A DNA stretch of 64,000 nucleotides, from contig NZ_FUXP01000015.1 in assembly GCF_900167055.1 (NCBI RefSeq), forward strand, positions 1 through 64,000, given 5' to 3'. Below the pieces are notes generated by a model. That model was not told where the DNA came from, did not search any database, and saw only the letters and a program-made list of their open reading frames with translations. Origin of the DNA: Lysobacter spongiicola DSM 21749. GTDB taxonomy: Bacteria; Pseudomonadota; Gammaproteobacteria; Xanthomonadales; Xanthomonadaceae. The position numbers were made by a program, and so were the translations under genes. Of the stretch, positions 44,033 through 54,635 are shown piece by piece. Numbering within the stretch: the stretch's first letter is position 1; each line of letters starts with the position of its first letter.

Positions 44033-44133
44033 TCCGGCCTCCTGGCCTGCGTTGTCCCCGGCGACATCATCGCGGCGGCCGCGGGCGGCCACAGCCGCCA
44101 CAAGTCATGCCGCCCGCAGGCGGATCGCGACTA

Positions 44134-44169
44134 CAAAAAACGAACGGCCCGCTCTCGCGGGCCGTTCGT
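44134..44169 (-). terminator. Rho-independent terminator after slyD
   Basis: On the minus strand GAACGGCCCGC pairs with GCGGGCCGTTC around a GAGA loop and runs into GTTTTTTG. It is 26 nt after the slyD stop and ahead of the DUF418 gene, so it ends the slyD transcript. Confidence 0.93.
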
Positions 44170-44194
44170 CGGGTCTGGCGCCGATGTCCCGGCG

Positions 44195-44674
44195 TCAGTG
44201 CTGGTGGCCGCCCTCGCCGTGCACGTGGCCGTGCTCGACTTCCTCGGCGCTGGCCTCGCGCACCTCGACGATCTCGATCTCGAAGCTCAGGTCCTTGCCC
44301 GCCATCGGATGGTTGAGATCCACGTCGACCACGCTCATGCCGACCTTCTGCACCGTCACCGCGCGCGGGCCGAAATTGGTCGGCAGCACGGCCTGCATGC
44401 CCGGCACCAGGCGCACGTCCTTGAAGTACTTCTTCGGGACCCGCTGGGTGAGGTTGGGCTGGATCTCGCCGTACGCTTCGGCGGCGGCCACGTCGGCAGT
44501 GAACTTCTCACCGGCCTCGCGGCCTTCCATCGCCTTCTCCAAGCCCGGAATGATGTTGCCGTGGCCGATCAGGATCGCCAGCGGCCCCCTCCCTTCCGAG
44601 CTCTCGAGCGGTTCGCCGCCCTGTTCGGCGACGGAATAGTGGAAGAGCACGACGCGGTCTTTTTCGATTTTCAT
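44195..44674 (-). CDS. slyD: SlyD-type FKBP peptidyl-prolyl isomerase
   Basis: SlyD, 159 residues, is a cytoplasmic FKBP prolyl isomerase and chaperone. The N-terminal FKBP part shows VLFHYSVAEQGGEPLESS and LIGHGNIIPGLEKAMEGREAGEK. The insert-in-flap domain follows at about 70-130 (EAYGEIQPNLTQRVPKKYF), then FGPRAVTVQKVGMSVVDVDLNHPMAGKDLSF. The C-terminal tail HGHVHGEGGHQH is His-rich and may bind nickel, as in E. coli SlyD for hydrogenase maturation. It is divergent from the first NlpC/P60 gene. Confidence 0.93.
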   Translation of the reverse strand: MKIEKDRVVLFHYSVAEQGGEPLESSEGRGPLAILIGHGNIIPGLEKAMEGREAGEKFTADVAAAEAYGEIQPNLTQRVPKKYFKDVRLVPGMQAVLPTNFGPRAVTVQKVGMSVVDVDLNHPMAGKDLSFEIEIVEVREASAEEVEHGHVHGEGGHQH

Positions 44675-44778
44675 TGGGGAACTCGTTGGGGGGCCTGGCG
44701 GGCGCGCTGCGCGTGAATCGCCGCGATGTGGCCGGATTGGGGTTGCCGTCGGCGGCGGGAGCGGCGAAGCTTGCGGCC

Positions 44779-45339
44779 GTGACGACCACGGCCGCGCATT
44801 ATCCCGGCAACACCGCCCCCGCGCCAGTTCGGCATCGGGCGGCACGGGCGTCGCTGCTCCTCGCGCTTGCGTGTGCGCTGGCAGCCTGTGGCGGAGGGTC
44901 TTCGGTGCGAGGTGATGCACCTGCGTCGCCGCGCGGCTGGGCGACCCTGCCTCCGGGCGATCCCGCTGCCGCCAATGCGGTGCTGATGAGGGCGATCAGC
45001 CTGGTGGGTACGCCCTACCTCTACGGTGGCAACACGCCGCAGTCCGGGTTCGACTGCAGTGGCCTGGTCAACTACGTCTACCGCGACATGCTGGACCTGA
45101 AGCTGCCCCGGACCTCCACCGAGCTTTCGCGTTTCCAGGGGCCCCGGATCGAGCCGCGCCAGCTTTCACCCGCGGACCTGGTGTTCTTCGGTAGCGGCGG
45201 TCGGGTCACCCATGTCGGCATTTACGTTGGCGAAGGCCGCTTCGTGCACGCGCCCAGTTCCGGCGGCACGGTCCGACTGGACCACCTCGATGGGCACTAC
45301 TGGCGCGACCACTACAGCGGCGCCAAGCGCGTGCTCTGA
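44779..45339 (+). CDS. NlpC/P60 family lipoprotein endopeptidase, copy 1
   Basis: A 186-residue predicted lipoprotein that cleaves peptidoglycan stem peptides. A signal peptide ends in lipobox LAAC, followed by a spacer and the NlpC/P60 domain (about 70-185): TPYLYGGNTPQSGFDCSGLVNYVYR carries the catalytic Cys, THVGIYVGEGRFVHAPSS the catalytic His and third polar residue, and SPADLVFFGSGG precedes them. The start is uncertain: a GTG at 44779 precedes the signal, while an earlier TTG at 44674 would give a longer N-terminus. It lies 120 nt ahead of a second NlpC gene. Confidence 0.82.
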   Translation: MTTTAAHYPGNTAPAPVRHRAARASLLLALACALAACGGGSSVRGDAPASPRGWATLPPGDPAAANAVLMRAISLVGTPYLYGGNTPQSGFDCSGLVNYVYRDMLDLKLPRTSTELSRFQGPRIEPRQLSPADLVFFGSGGRVTHVGIYVGEGRFVHAPSSGGTVRLDHLDGHYWRDHYSGAKRVL

Positions 45340-45459
45340 CCTGACTCGTTCCAGAACTGGGACGCTGTCGTTGCGTTTTTAACGCCAATTTAACGAGAAT
45401 TGAACCTACTGGCGCCTGTTCAAGGTCATCATCGCCGCGTGATTTCCAGTGATGAGCGC

Positions 45460-46092
45460 GTGAAGACCTTGAAGAACCAGAAGAGCACGACGGGCCACGG
45501 CCCGATCCGCCCCCGATTCCGCCTTGGCCTTGCCTGCCTCCTTTGCTTCATCACCGCCCCGGCACTCGCACAGCAAGCCGCGGCACCCGAAGTGTCCGCC
45601 ATGCAGGGTGCGATGAGCCTGCCGGACCGCGCCATGATGTTCGCCAACGACGTCAACGGCCTGCTGGTGTCCGGCAAGACGGCCGCCGTGGCCGAAGACT
45701 ACAAGCCGGTCGACGCCAAGGTCAGGACCGTCCTGCAGCGCGCGCTGACCCTGCTCGGCACCCCGTACCGCTGGGGCGGCACCACGCCGGACGGCTTCGA
45801 CTGCAGCGGCCTGGTCAGCTACGTGTTCAAGAACGCCCTGGGCGTGGAGCTGCCGCGTGTATCGCGGGACCAGGCCAACGCCGGCGAACTGATCGCCGAC
45901 AAGTCCGAGCTCGCCGAGGGCGACCTGGTGTTCTTTGGCCGTCGCGGCCGGGTCGACCATGTCGGCATCTACGTCGGCGAAGGCCGCTTCGTGCATGCGC
46001 CGAGCAAGGGCAAGGACGTGATGGTGTCCAGCCTGGAAAGCGGCTACTGGAGCGGCAAGTACATGCAGGCCCGCCGCGTCGCCGGCATCTGA
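45460..46092 (+). CDS. NlpC/P60 family exported endopeptidase, copy 2
   Basis: A 210-residue exported NlpC/P60 protein with a classical signal peptide (about 20-36, ALACLLCFITAPALAQQ region) rather than a lipobox. The domain (about 95-210) has TPYRWGGTTPDGFDCSGLVSYVF with the catalytic Cys, EGDLVFFGRRGRVDHVGIYVGEGRFVHAPSKG and SLESGYWSGKYMQARR at the end. It closely resembles the gene before it, which suggests a tandem duplication with different membrane handling. The start, a GTG at 45460, is inferred because it gives the shortest plausible signal; a TTG at 45400 is possible. Confidence 0.82.
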   Translation: MKTLKNQKSTTGHGPIRPRFRLGLACLLCFITAPALAQQAAAPEVSAMQGAMSLPDRAMMFANDVNGLLVSGKTAAVAEDYKPVDAKVRTVLQRALTLLGTPYRWGGTTPDGFDCSGLVSYVFKNALGVELPRVSRDQANAGELIADKSELAEGDLVFFGRRGRVDHVGIYVGEGRFVHAPSKGKDVMVSSLESGYWSGKYMQARRVAGI

Positions 46093-46110
46093 TCCGTCGC
46101 CGCGTGGCGG

Positions 46111-47589
<1,479 letters not shown>

Positions 47590-47590
<1 letters not shown>

Positions 47591-48078
47591 TGCCCTACAC
47601 CCCGATCGTCGCCACGCTGGGCTACGTGCTCTCGCCGGACCGCAGCCAGGTGCTGCTGGTGCACCGCAACGCCCGCGCCGACGACCAGCACCTGGGCAAG
47701 TACAACGGCCTCGGCGGCAAGCTTGAAGCCGACGAGGACGTGGTTGCCGGGACGCGCCGCGAGATCACCGAGGAGGCGGGGATCGAGTGCCCGGAGCTCA
47801 GCCTGCGCGGCACCATCAGCTGGCCGGGCTTCGGCCGCGATGGCGAGGATTGGCTGGGCTTCATCTTCCTGGTCACGCGATTCAGCGGGACGCCGTTCAC
47901 CAGCAATCCCGAGGGCACGCTCGAATGGGTGCCGCTTGAACGGCTGCCGTCATTGCCCATGTGGGAAGGCGACCGCAACTTCCTGCCGCTGGTGTTCGAC
48001 GAAGACCCGCGTGCCTTCCATGGCGTCATGCCCTATCGCGACGGCCGCATGGTGTCGTGGCGCTACTCGCGCGCCTGA
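47590..48078 (+). CDS. Nudix hydrolase (8-oxo-dGTPase-like)
   Basis: A 162-residue Nudix enzyme with a complete Nudix box G43-x5-E49-x7-R57-E58-I59-T60-E61-E62-A63-G64-I65. N-terminal strands VATLGYVLSPDRSQVLLVHRN and GKYNGLGGKLEADED fit MutT-like oxidised-nucleotide hydrolases. The gene begins on the last base of the beta-lactamase stop (TGATG), so both are probably translated from one transcript. The substrate is inferred by family only. Confidence 0.9.
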
Positions 48079-48156
48079 CCTGTGACGTGCTGTCCCGCCG
48101 GTGAAACAGTCGCCGGGCATAATCCGTCCCTTCCCCGATATCCCCCGAGCCGCTCG

Positions 48157-49830
48157 ATGTCCCGACTCCGCAAGGCCTGCTTCGTCCTCGTTCCCACCTT
48201 GCTGGCCGCCGCCTGCGCGACCACCGCACCGCCCCCGGAAGGGCCGGTGGCGACCGCGCACGTCGAGGTGCCGGAGATCGCGCATCCGGCAGGAGAAACC
48301 GCGGCATGGTGGTTCCGCGACGGCGCCGCCCAGGCGGCCGAACGCGGCGCAATGGACGGCAAGGCACGCAACGTGATCCTGTTCGTCGGCGACGGCATGA
48401 GCCTGGCGACGGTGGCGGCGGCGCGGATCCTGGACGGCCAGAACAAGGGCGGCCCCGGGGAAGAAAACCGCCTGTCCTGGGAGCACTTCCCGGCCACCGC
48501 GCTGAGCAAGACCTACAACACCGACCAGCAGACGCCCGACTCCGCCGGCACCATGTCGGCAATGGCGACGGGAGCGAAGACGCGCGCCGGCATGATCAGC
48601 GTCGGCCAGGCGGTGCGCTTCGGCCAGTGCGACGGAGCCGCCGAGGCTTCCCTTCCGACCCTGTGGGAACTGGCCGCCGCCGAAGGCCTTGCCACCGGCG
48701 TGGTGACCACCGCCCGCCTCACCCATGCCACCCCTGCGGCCACGTTGGCACACTCGCCCAGCCGGAACTGGGAGAACGATGCCTGGATGCCGGAGGACGC
48801 CCGCGCGGCGGGTTGCACCGACATCGCCCGCCAGATGATCGAGGCCGTGCATGGCGACGGGCCGCGTGTCCTCATGGGCGGCGGCCGCACCCAGTTCATG
48901 CCAGCCGACCAGGCCGACCCCGAGTATCCGGACCGCACCGGCCAGCGCGGCGATGGGCGCGACCTGATCGCCGATTGGCGGCAGCGGCACCCGACCGGCG
49001 CTTATGTCTGGAACGCGGAGCAGCTCTCGGCCGCCCCAGTCGATGCGCCCCTGCTCGGCCTGTTCGAGCCCGGCCACATGCAATACGAGCACGACCGGGC
49101 CGGGGACGGCGCAGGTGAGCCGAGCCTGGCGGAGATGACCCGCGCCGCCATCGCCCGCCTGCAGTCGGACCCGGAGGGCTTCGTGCTGCTGATCGAGGCC
49201 GGGCGTATCGACCACGCCCACCACGACGGCAATGCCTATCGGGCGCTGACCGACACCATCGCCCTGTCCGAGGCGGTGCGGGTGGCGACGGAGATGACCT
49301 CGGCCGATGACACGCTGGTCCTGGTGACCGCCGACCACGCCCACACCCTCAGCTTCGTGGGCTATCCGGCGCGCGGCAATCCGATCCTGGGCAAGGTGCG
49401 CGAGGAGAACGAACAGGGCGAATTTGAGCTGGCGACCGACGCGCTCGGCCTGCCCTACACGACGTTGAGCTACAGCAACGGCCCCGGCTACACCGGTGCC
49501 AGCGCCTCGCAGCCCGAAGGCCCGAAGACCTTCCCTCACAAGCCGCGCGACACTCGTGCGATGACCGGCCGCCCCGACCTGACCCGGATCGACACCACCG
49601 GCCCGGACTACATGCAGGAAGCGCTGGTGCCCACCGGCAGCGAATCACACGGTGGCGACGACGTCGGCATCTGGGCGATCGGCCCCGGCAGCAACGCCGT
49701 GCGCGGCAGCGTCGAGCAGAACGTCCTGTTCCACTTCATGCTGCAGTCCACCCCCCGCCTGCGCGAAGCGGTATGCAAGCGTGGCGGCTGCAACGCCGAC
49801 GGCGTGCCGGTGGAGATGCCCGCGCCCTGA
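48157..49830 (+). CDS. phoA: Lipoprotein alkaline phosphatase
   Basis: This 557-residue alkaline phosphatase is a probable lipoprotein: signal peptide and lipobox LAAAC (Cys20), then a Pro/Glu spacer. The metal motif VILFVGDGMSLATVAAAR is near residue 73, and the catalytic serine is in TPDSAGTMSAMATGAKT (Ser129). Later motifs GRIDHAHHDGNAY and VTADHAHTLSF supply zinc ligands. E. coli PhoA is shorter (about 450) and soluble. A lipid anchor would hold it at the membrane. A REP pair follows the stop. Confidence 0.9.
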   Translation: MSRLRKACFVLVPTLLAAACATTAPPPEGPVATAHVEVPEIAHPAGETAAWWFRDGAAQAAERGAMDGKARNVILFVGDGMSLATVAAARILDGQNKGGPGEENRLSWEHFPATALSKTYNTDQQTPDSAGTMSAMATGAKTRAGMISVGQAVRFGQCDGAAEASLPTLWELAAAEGLATGVVTTARLTHATPAATLAHSPSRNWENDAWMPEDARAAGCTDIARQMIEAVHGDGPRVLMGGGRTQFMPADQADPEYPDRTGQRGDGRDLIADWRQRHPTGAYVWNAEQLSAAPVDAPLLGLFEPGHMQYEHDRAGDGAGEPSLAEMTRAAIARLQSDPEGFVLLIEAGRIDHAHHDGNAYRALTDTIALSEAVRVATEMTSADDTLVLVTADHAHTLSFVGYPARGNPILGKVREENEQGEFELATDALGLPYTTLSYSNGPGYTGASASQPEGPKTFPHKPRDTRAMTGRPDLTRIDTTGPDYMQEALVPTGSESHGGDDVGIWAIGPGSNAVRGSVEQNVLFHFMLQSTPRLREAVCKRGGCNADGVPVEMPAP

Positions 49831-49852
49831 CAAGCGTCGGATCGCTGGTCCT

Positions 49853-49929
49853 GTAGGAGCGGCTTCAGCCGCGATCGTGAAGTCGGCGCGGGCGCCCGAG
49901 TGGCGGATCGCGGCTGAAGCCGCTCCTAC
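49853..49929. repeat. Paired GTAG-type REP element, copy 3
   Basis: The same inverted arms, 33 nt apart, lie between the alkaline phosphatase and hemJ genes, 23 nt after the phosphatase stop. Confidence 0.92.
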
Positions 49930-49975
49930 AACCCGCAAGAAGTCCCCTTGCCCGGGTGCGCTGGCGCCCCCCGCC

Positions 49976-50428
49976 TCAGAACGGCTTGGCCAGCACCAGC
50001 CAGATGATCAGCACCAGGGCGAGCAGCGGCAGTTCGTTGAACCAGCGCAGACCACGCGGCGATGGCAGGGCCCGCCCCGCCGCCACGCCCTTCAACCAGC
50101 GTCCGCAGACGATGTAGAAGGCCAGCGTCAGCGCCACCAGCAGCAGCTTGGCATGCAGCCAGCCGGTGCCGGCGGCGACCATGGTCGGGAATTCCGGAAT
50201 CACCCGGTAGCCCAGCCACAGCACCAGTCCCAGCACCACCGCCAGCCCCATCATCACGTGGCCGAAGCCGTACAGGCGCTTGCCCATCAGCAGCAGCCGC
50301 TCGCGCACGGCCGGCTGGTCCCCGGCTTCGGCCAGGTTCACCAGGATCCTCGGCAGGTAGAAGACCGCCGCCATCCAGGCGATGACGAACACCAGGTGGA
50401 AGGTCTTGGTCCAGAGATAGGCGGTCAT
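49976..50428 (-). CDS. hemJ: Protoporphyrinogen oxidase HemJ
   Basis: The 150-residue protein has four membrane helices and the HemJ/CopD-like sequence YLWTKTFHLVFVIAWMAAVFYLPRILVNL, with the His of FHLVFVIAW and the FYLPR motif. Other family marks are RLYGFGHVMMG and WLHAKLLL. HemJ oxidises protoporphyrinogen IX in heme synthesis in many bacteria that lack HemG or HemY. The ATG at 50428 starts immediately before the first helix. A CopD-like transporter of other function is the alternative. Confidence 0.82.
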   Translation of the reverse strand: MTAYLWTKTFHLVFVIAWMAAVFYLPRILVNLAEAGDQPAVRERLLLMGKRLYGFGHVMMGLAVVLGLVLWLGYRVIPEFPTMVAAGTGWLHAKLLLVALTLAFYIVCGRWLKGVAAGRALPSPRGLRWFNELPLLALVLIIWLVLAKPF

Positions 50429-50524
50429 GCGGGCGGCGGCTCCGTTGGCTGGAAGGGGCGGGGTCATCGAGGGACGCGCTAGCATCGCACGCTGCCGGCG
50501 CGGCCGCGCCCACCCGGGGATCCC

Positions 50525-51145
50525 ATGAGCAAGCAGTACGACAAGGCCTACTTCGATCACTGGTACCGGAAGCCGGGCACGGCGGGCGCACCCATTGGCG
50601 GCGCCGCGCGGCTGGCGCGCAAGGTGGCCATGGCGGTGGCCACCGCGGAGTACCACCTCGAACGTCCGCTGCACACGGTGCTCGACATCGGCTGCGGCGA
50701 GGGTGCGTGGCGCGCCCCGCTGCTGAAGCTGCGCCCGACAGTGCAATACCTGGGTTTCGACAACAGCGAGTACGCGGTGGGCCGGTTCGGCGGCCGTCGC
50801 AACCTCCATTTCGCCCGCTTTTCCGATTTCCAGCACCTGCGCCCGTGCCCACCCGTGGACCTGCTGGTCTGCAGCGACGTGCTGCATTACCTGCCGACCC
50901 GTGAGCTGGACCGTGGGCTGCCGGCGCTGGGCGAACTGTGCGCCGGCGTGGCCTTCCTTGAAACCTTCACCCGGGCCGACGGCGTCGACGGCGACACCGA
51001 GGGGTTCGTCTCCAGGCCCGCCTCCTTCTACCGAGAGCGCTTCGCTCGCGCTGGACTCACGGCCCTGGGTTCCCACCTGTGGCTGTCACCTGCTTTGAGT
51101 GACGGTGCAGCGGCGCTGGAGCTTCCCCCGGAGCCCGCCGCGTGA
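50525..51145 (+). CDS. SAM-dependent class I methyltransferase
   Basis: A 206-residue soluble protein with a class I methyltransferase domain: SAM motif I VLDIGCGEGAWRAPLL near residue 51, motif III DLLVCSDVLHYLP near 112 and an acidic loop GFDNSEYAV (D binds the ribose). The C-terminus after residue 150 (SFYRERFARAGLTALGSHLW) is typical of the type-11 group. No DNA- or RNA-binding domain is seen, so the substrate is unknown, perhaps a small metabolite. It is divergent from hemJ. Confidence 0.85.
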   Translation: MSKQYDKAYFDHWYRKPGTAGAPIGGAARLARKVAMAVATAEYHLERPLHTVLDIGCGEGAWRAPLLKLRPTVQYLGFDNSEYAVGRFGGRRNLHFARFSDFQHLRPCPPVDLLVCSDVLHYLPTRELDRGLPALGELCAGVAFLETFTRADGVDGDTEGFVSRPASFYRERFARAGLTALGSHLWLSPALSDGAAALELPPEPAA

Positions 51146-51239
51146 CGGTCGCTTGCCGTATCCGGAACCCGGTTCACGTTCCGGCCACCGCGATGGGCTA
51201 CGCTGCAGCGCAGCATTTCCGTATCAGGGGACGGTCCGA

Positions 51240-52487
51240 ATGATGCTCTACCAGATGCACGAACTCGGCCGCGCATGGATGGCACCGATGACCTACTGGG
51301 CCGAAGCCGGCGCCAGGATGTTCAGCGCCAACGGCAGCTGGCTTTCGAGCGTGCCGGGCGCCAACCGTATCGCCGCCGGCTATGAGTTGTTCTACCGGGT
51401 CGGCAAGGATTACGAGAAACCCGAATTCGACATCCATTCGCTGGAGGTGGATGGCAGCGTCTATCCGGTGATCGAGCGCGAGGTGATGGTCAAGCCGTTC
51501 TGCCGGCTGCTGCGCTTCAAGCGCTACACCGATGACGCCGGCAACCTGCACGGGATGAAGGGCCAGCCACCGGTGCTGGTGGTTGCCCCGCTCTCCGGCC
51601 ACCACAGCACCCTGCTGCGCGACACCGTCAAGACGCTGCTGCGCGACCACAAGGTCTACATCACCGATTGGGTCGACGCACGCATGGTGCCGACATCCGC
51701 CGGTCCGTTCTCGCTCGACGACTATGTCGGCTATGTCGAGGACTTCATCCGCGAGATCGGCGCCGAGGACCTGCACGTGATCAGCGTCTGCCAGCCGACC
51801 GTGCCGGTGCTCGCCGCGGTGTCGCTGATGGCGGCGCGTGGCGAGAAGACGCCCCGATCCCTGGTGATGATGGGGGGCCCGATCGACACCCGCGAAAGCC
51901 CCACCCAGGTCAACGACCTCGCCGTCGACCGCCCCATGTGGTGGTTCGAGGCCAACCTGGTGCACCCGGTGCCGGCCAACTATCCCGGCCACGGCCGCCG
52001 CGTCTATCCCGGCTTCCTGCAGCACGGCGGTTTCGTGGCGATGAACCCGGAGCGCCACGCGCAGTCACACTGGGACTTCTACCAGCACCTGGTGCAGGGC
52101 GACATGGAGGACGCGGCCTCTCACCGCCGCTTCTATGACGAGTACAACGCCGTGCTGGACATGGCCGCCGAGTACTACCTCGACACCGTGCGGGTAGTGT
52201 TCAAGGAGCACCTGCTCCCGCGCGGCCTGTGGGACGTCAAGGGTGAGCGCGTGGACCCGTCGGCGATCAGCGGCACCGCGCTGCTGACGATCGAAGGCGA
52301 GTTCGACGACATCTCCGGCCAGGGCCAGACCCGTGCCGCGCACGCGCTGTGCACCGGCGTCGACGCCGCGAGCCGCCAGCACATCACCGTCGACGGCGCC
52401 GGCCACTACGGCATCTTCAGCGGCCGCCGCTGGCGTGAGAAGGTCTACCCCCAGGTCCGCGACTTCATCGCCCGCTACGCCGACTGA
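51240..52487 (+). CDS. phaZ: Intracellular polyhydroxybutyrate depolymerase PhaZ
   Basis: PhaZ-type intracellular depolymerase of 415 residues that mobilises stored polyhydroxybutyrate. The nucleophile is Cys184 in VISVCQPTVPVLA, where a lipase box would have serine; this Cys is diagnostic of the Ralstonia PhaZ1 type. The His of GAGHYGIFSGRRWREKVYP near 390 is the other catalytic residue. No signal peptide or dockerin is present. PHA synthesis genes are not in the window. A 41-aa longer upstream reading is less likely because an ATG with weak RBS begins the family-like N-terminus here. Confidence 0.9.
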   Translation: MMLYQMHELGRAWMAPMTYWAEAGARMFSANGSWLSSVPGANRIAAGYELFYRVGKDYEKPEFDIHSLEVDGSVYPVIEREVMVKPFCRLLRFKRYTDDAGNLHGMKGQPPVLVVAPLSGHHSTLLRDTVKTLLRDHKVYITDWVDARMVPTSAGPFSLDDYVGYVEDFIREIGAEDLHVISVCQPTVPVLAAVSLMAARGEKTPRSLVMMGGPIDTRESPTQVNDLAVDRPMWWFEANLVHPVPANYPGHGRRVYPGFLQHGGFVAMNPERHAQSHWDFYQHLVQGDMEDAASHRRFYDEYNAVLDMAAEYYLDTVRVVFKEHLLPRGLWDVKGERVDPSAISGTALLTIEGEFDDISGQGQTRAAHALCTGVDAASRQHITVDGAGHYGIFSGRRWREKVYPQVRDFIARYAD

Positions 52488-52519
52488 CGCCGGCTGCAGG
52501 ACCGGGCCCGCACGCTTTT

Positions 52520-52594
52520 GTAGGAGCGGCTTCAGCCGCGATTGATGCGACGGTGAGCGACCGGCTCCACGATCGCGGCTGAAGCCGCTCCTAC
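52520..52594. repeat. Paired GTAG-type REP element, copy 4
   Basis: Inverted GTAG arms with 31 nt between them lie between the PHB depolymerase and cyclophilin genes. One arm has one base changed near its inner end (GCGATT instead of GCGATC). Confidence 0.92.
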
Positions 52595-52680
52595 AGGAGA
52601 TTCTGGCCGCAGTCCGGCCACGGTGGCCGCGGCGTGCGCCTTCGGACAGAATCGGGCGTCGACCCTCCGGAGCCACCCCC

Positions 52681-53616
52681 GTGCCCAACCCGTGCCTGCC
52701 CACCTTCGCGTTGCTCGCCCTGCTCGCTTCCAGCGCCATTGCGCAGGAGCCACCCGCCGAGGAGGCCGCCCCCGCCCCGTCCATGCAGGAGATCCTCGAC
52801 GCCTCCCCGGCAGCGCATTGGCGGACTCCTGATCCGGGACAGACGCTCTACATGGACCTCGACGCGGGCACGGTGATCATCGAGCTGGCGCCGCGGTTCG
52901 CGCCTGCCCACGTGGCCAACGTCCGCGCGCTGGCGAAGGAAGGGTTCTGGGATGGCCTGAGCATCTACCGGTCCCAGGACAACTTCGTGGTCCAGTTCGG
53001 CGATCCCACCGAAGAGGAAGCGGATCGCAAGACACTGGGTTCCGCCGAGCCGCACTTGCCGGCCGAATTCGAGCGACCCGCCCGTGGCCTGGAATTCACC
53101 ACCCTGCCCGACCACGACGGCTGGGCGCCGGAGGTGGGCTTCGTCGAGGGATTCCCGGCGGCGCGTGACCCGGACGCGGGCCTTGCCTGGATGGCGCACT
53201 GCTACGGAGCGCTGGGTGCCGGGCGCGACATGGCGGCCGACTCCAGCAACGGCGCAGAGCTGTACGTGGTGACCGGTCAATCGCCGCGTCAGCTCGACCG
53301 CAACATCACCCTGGTCGGGCGCGTGGTCCGGGACATGGAGCTGCTGTCGGTGATCCCGCGGGGGCCCGAGCCGATGGGCATGTACGAAGACGCCTCCGCA
53401 CGCACCCCGATCCGTTCGATCCGCCTGGCCAGCGAGGTCCCGGAGGACAAACGCATCGCCCTGGAGCTGCTGCGTACCGACAGCCCCACCTTCGAGGCCG
53501 TGGTCGAAGCGCGCCGCAACCGTCGTGATGGCTGGTACAAGCGGCCGGCCGGGCACATCGACCTGTGCAACGTGCCGCTTCCGGTGCGGACGCCTTCGGA
53601 CGGGCCGGCTAGCTGA
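52681..53616 (+). CDS. Exported cyclophilin-type peptidyl-prolyl isomerase
   Basis: A 311-residue exported protein with a signal peptide (about 1-21, SSAIAQE cleavage). The cyclophilin core covers about 52-230: [40 protein letters not shown] (Arg of the isomerase site), then [17 protein letters not shown] and [19 protein letters not shown] long C-terminal extension (about 230-311) ends in [21 protein letters not shown]. The start is GTG with GGAG upstream. Its role is probably folding of periplasmic proteins. Confidence 0.88.
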   Translation: MPNPCLPTFALLALLASSAIAQEPPAEEAAPAPSMQEILDASPAAHWRTPDPGQTLYMDLDAGTVIIELAPRFAPAHVANVRALAKEGFWDGLSIYRSQDNFVVQFGDPTEEEADRKTLGSAEPHLPAEFERPARGLEFTTLPDHDGWAPEVGFVEGFPAARDPDAGLAWMAHCYGALGAGRDMAADSSNGAELYVVTGQSPRQLDRNITLVGRVVRDMELLSVIPRGPEPMGMYEDASARTPIRSIRLASEVPEDKRIALELLRTDSPTFEAVVEARRNRRDGWYKRPAGHIDLCNVPLPVRTPSDGPAS

Positions 53617-54196
53617 TCGGCGCCTGGATCGCGTCCAGTGCCTCGTGCTGGAAGATGCACATGCGGATGACGCTGCGGTAGCGGCCGTCGCTGAAGAACT
53701 CGTCGACCAGCACGCCCTCCTTGCGGAACCCGGCGCCCTCGTACACCTGGATCGCCGCGGCGTTGTCCACGTCCACCAGCAGGTAGAGCTTGTAGAGGTT
53801 GAGCACCTTGAAGGCGTAGTTGATCGCCCGCCGCGTCGCTGCCTTTGCGTAGCCGCGGTGCTGGTGTTCCGGCGAGATCATGATCAGGAATTCCGCGCGC
53901 CGGTGCAGGTGGTCGATCTCCACCAGCTCGACCAGTCCGACGCGCTCGTGGGCCTGCGTCTCCGCGGATTCGTGCTCGACGATGAAGCGCCGCTCCGACT
54001 GGTCGTGGATGTGCTTGCTGTAGAGCTCTTCGAGCTCGACGAAAGACTCGTAGGGCTCTTCGAACCAGTAGCCCATCATGCTGCGGTTGTTGTTGAGCAC
54101 GTGCACGAAGTGCAGGTCGCTGCGCTCCAGTGGGCGCAGGGTCACGACGGGCAGGCTGGCGGCTGGCTGGGCGATGGTTGCTGGGTCGGTAGGCAT
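53609..54196 (-). CDS. speG: Spermidine N1-acetyltransferase
   Basis: SpeG, 195 residues, acetylates spermidine and spermine with acetyl-CoA. It closely matches E. coli Spe[56 protein letters not shown] (acetyl-CoA loop) and [16 protein letters not shown] at the end. The N-terminus adds about 15 residues. It overlaps the cyclophilin stop by 8 nt on the other strand. Confidence 0.95.
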   Translation of the reverse strand: MPTDPATIAQPAASLPVVTLRPLERSDLHFVHVLNNNRSMMGYWFEEPYESFVELEELYSKHIHDQSERRFIVEHESAETQAHERVGLVELVEIDHLHRRAEFLIMISPEHQHRGYAKAATRRAINYAFKVLNLYKLYLLVDVDNAAAIQVYEGAGFRKEGVLVDEFFSDGRYRSVIRMCIFQHEALDAIQAPIS

Positions 54197-54318
54197 GGCG
54201 CAAGCCTACCGGAGGCGGGGTCGATCCAGCGCGATGGCCGGCCATCCATCACGCCGCGTTTGCCGCTGGCCGCCTAGCCTGCATCCACCCTGGAAACCCG
54301 ACAAGAAGAGGCAGCGAC

Positions 54319-54615
54319 ATGCCCCAGATGCGTATCCGTATTACCGGTAGCGAAGACGCCGCGCGAGCCATCGGCAACCTGCTGACCAGCCTGCAGGGCG
54401 TGGAACACGTGGAGGAGATCTCCGACCTGATGCCCCACATGGATGACCCCGACTCTTCCTCCGCCGGGCTGCCGGACGACGAGGGCCCGGGCATGCACCT
54501 GCTGGAAGTGGAAGCCGGCAATGACAACACCGCCACCAAGGTGCGCGAAGCGGTGGAGGCATTGGCTTTCGACCTCGACGTGATGGTGGAATTCGAGAGC
54601 CGGGAATACGAATAG
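54319..54615 (+). CDS. Conserved hypothetical small acidic protein
   Basis: A 98-residue cytoplasmic protein beginning PQMRIRITGSEDAARAIGNLL, with an acidic loop MDDPDSSSAGLPDDEGPG and a second half HLLEVEAGNDNTATKVREAVEALAFDLDV. The predicted pattern is beta-alpha-beta, loop, beta-alpha-beta, like a small ferredoxin-type fold. No family was recognised. A good ribosome site (AAGAGG) precedes the ATG. It lies between speG (divergent) and the DUF72 gene (20 nt downstream), which may be co-transcribed. Confidence 0.75.
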   Translation: MPQMRIRITGSEDAARAIGNLLTSLQGVEHVEEISDLMPHMDDPDSSSAGLPDDEGPGMHLLEVEAGNDNTATKVREAVEALAFDLDVMVEFESREYE

Positions 54616-54635
54616 GGCGACGGCGCCACTTCGCC

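Noticed and set aside
44674-44778. Earlier TTG start for the first NlpC/P60 gene, overlapping the slyD start.
   Set aside because: It would put 35 unlike residues before the lipoprotein signal; the GTG at 44779 gives a more normal signal peptide. Not fully excluded.
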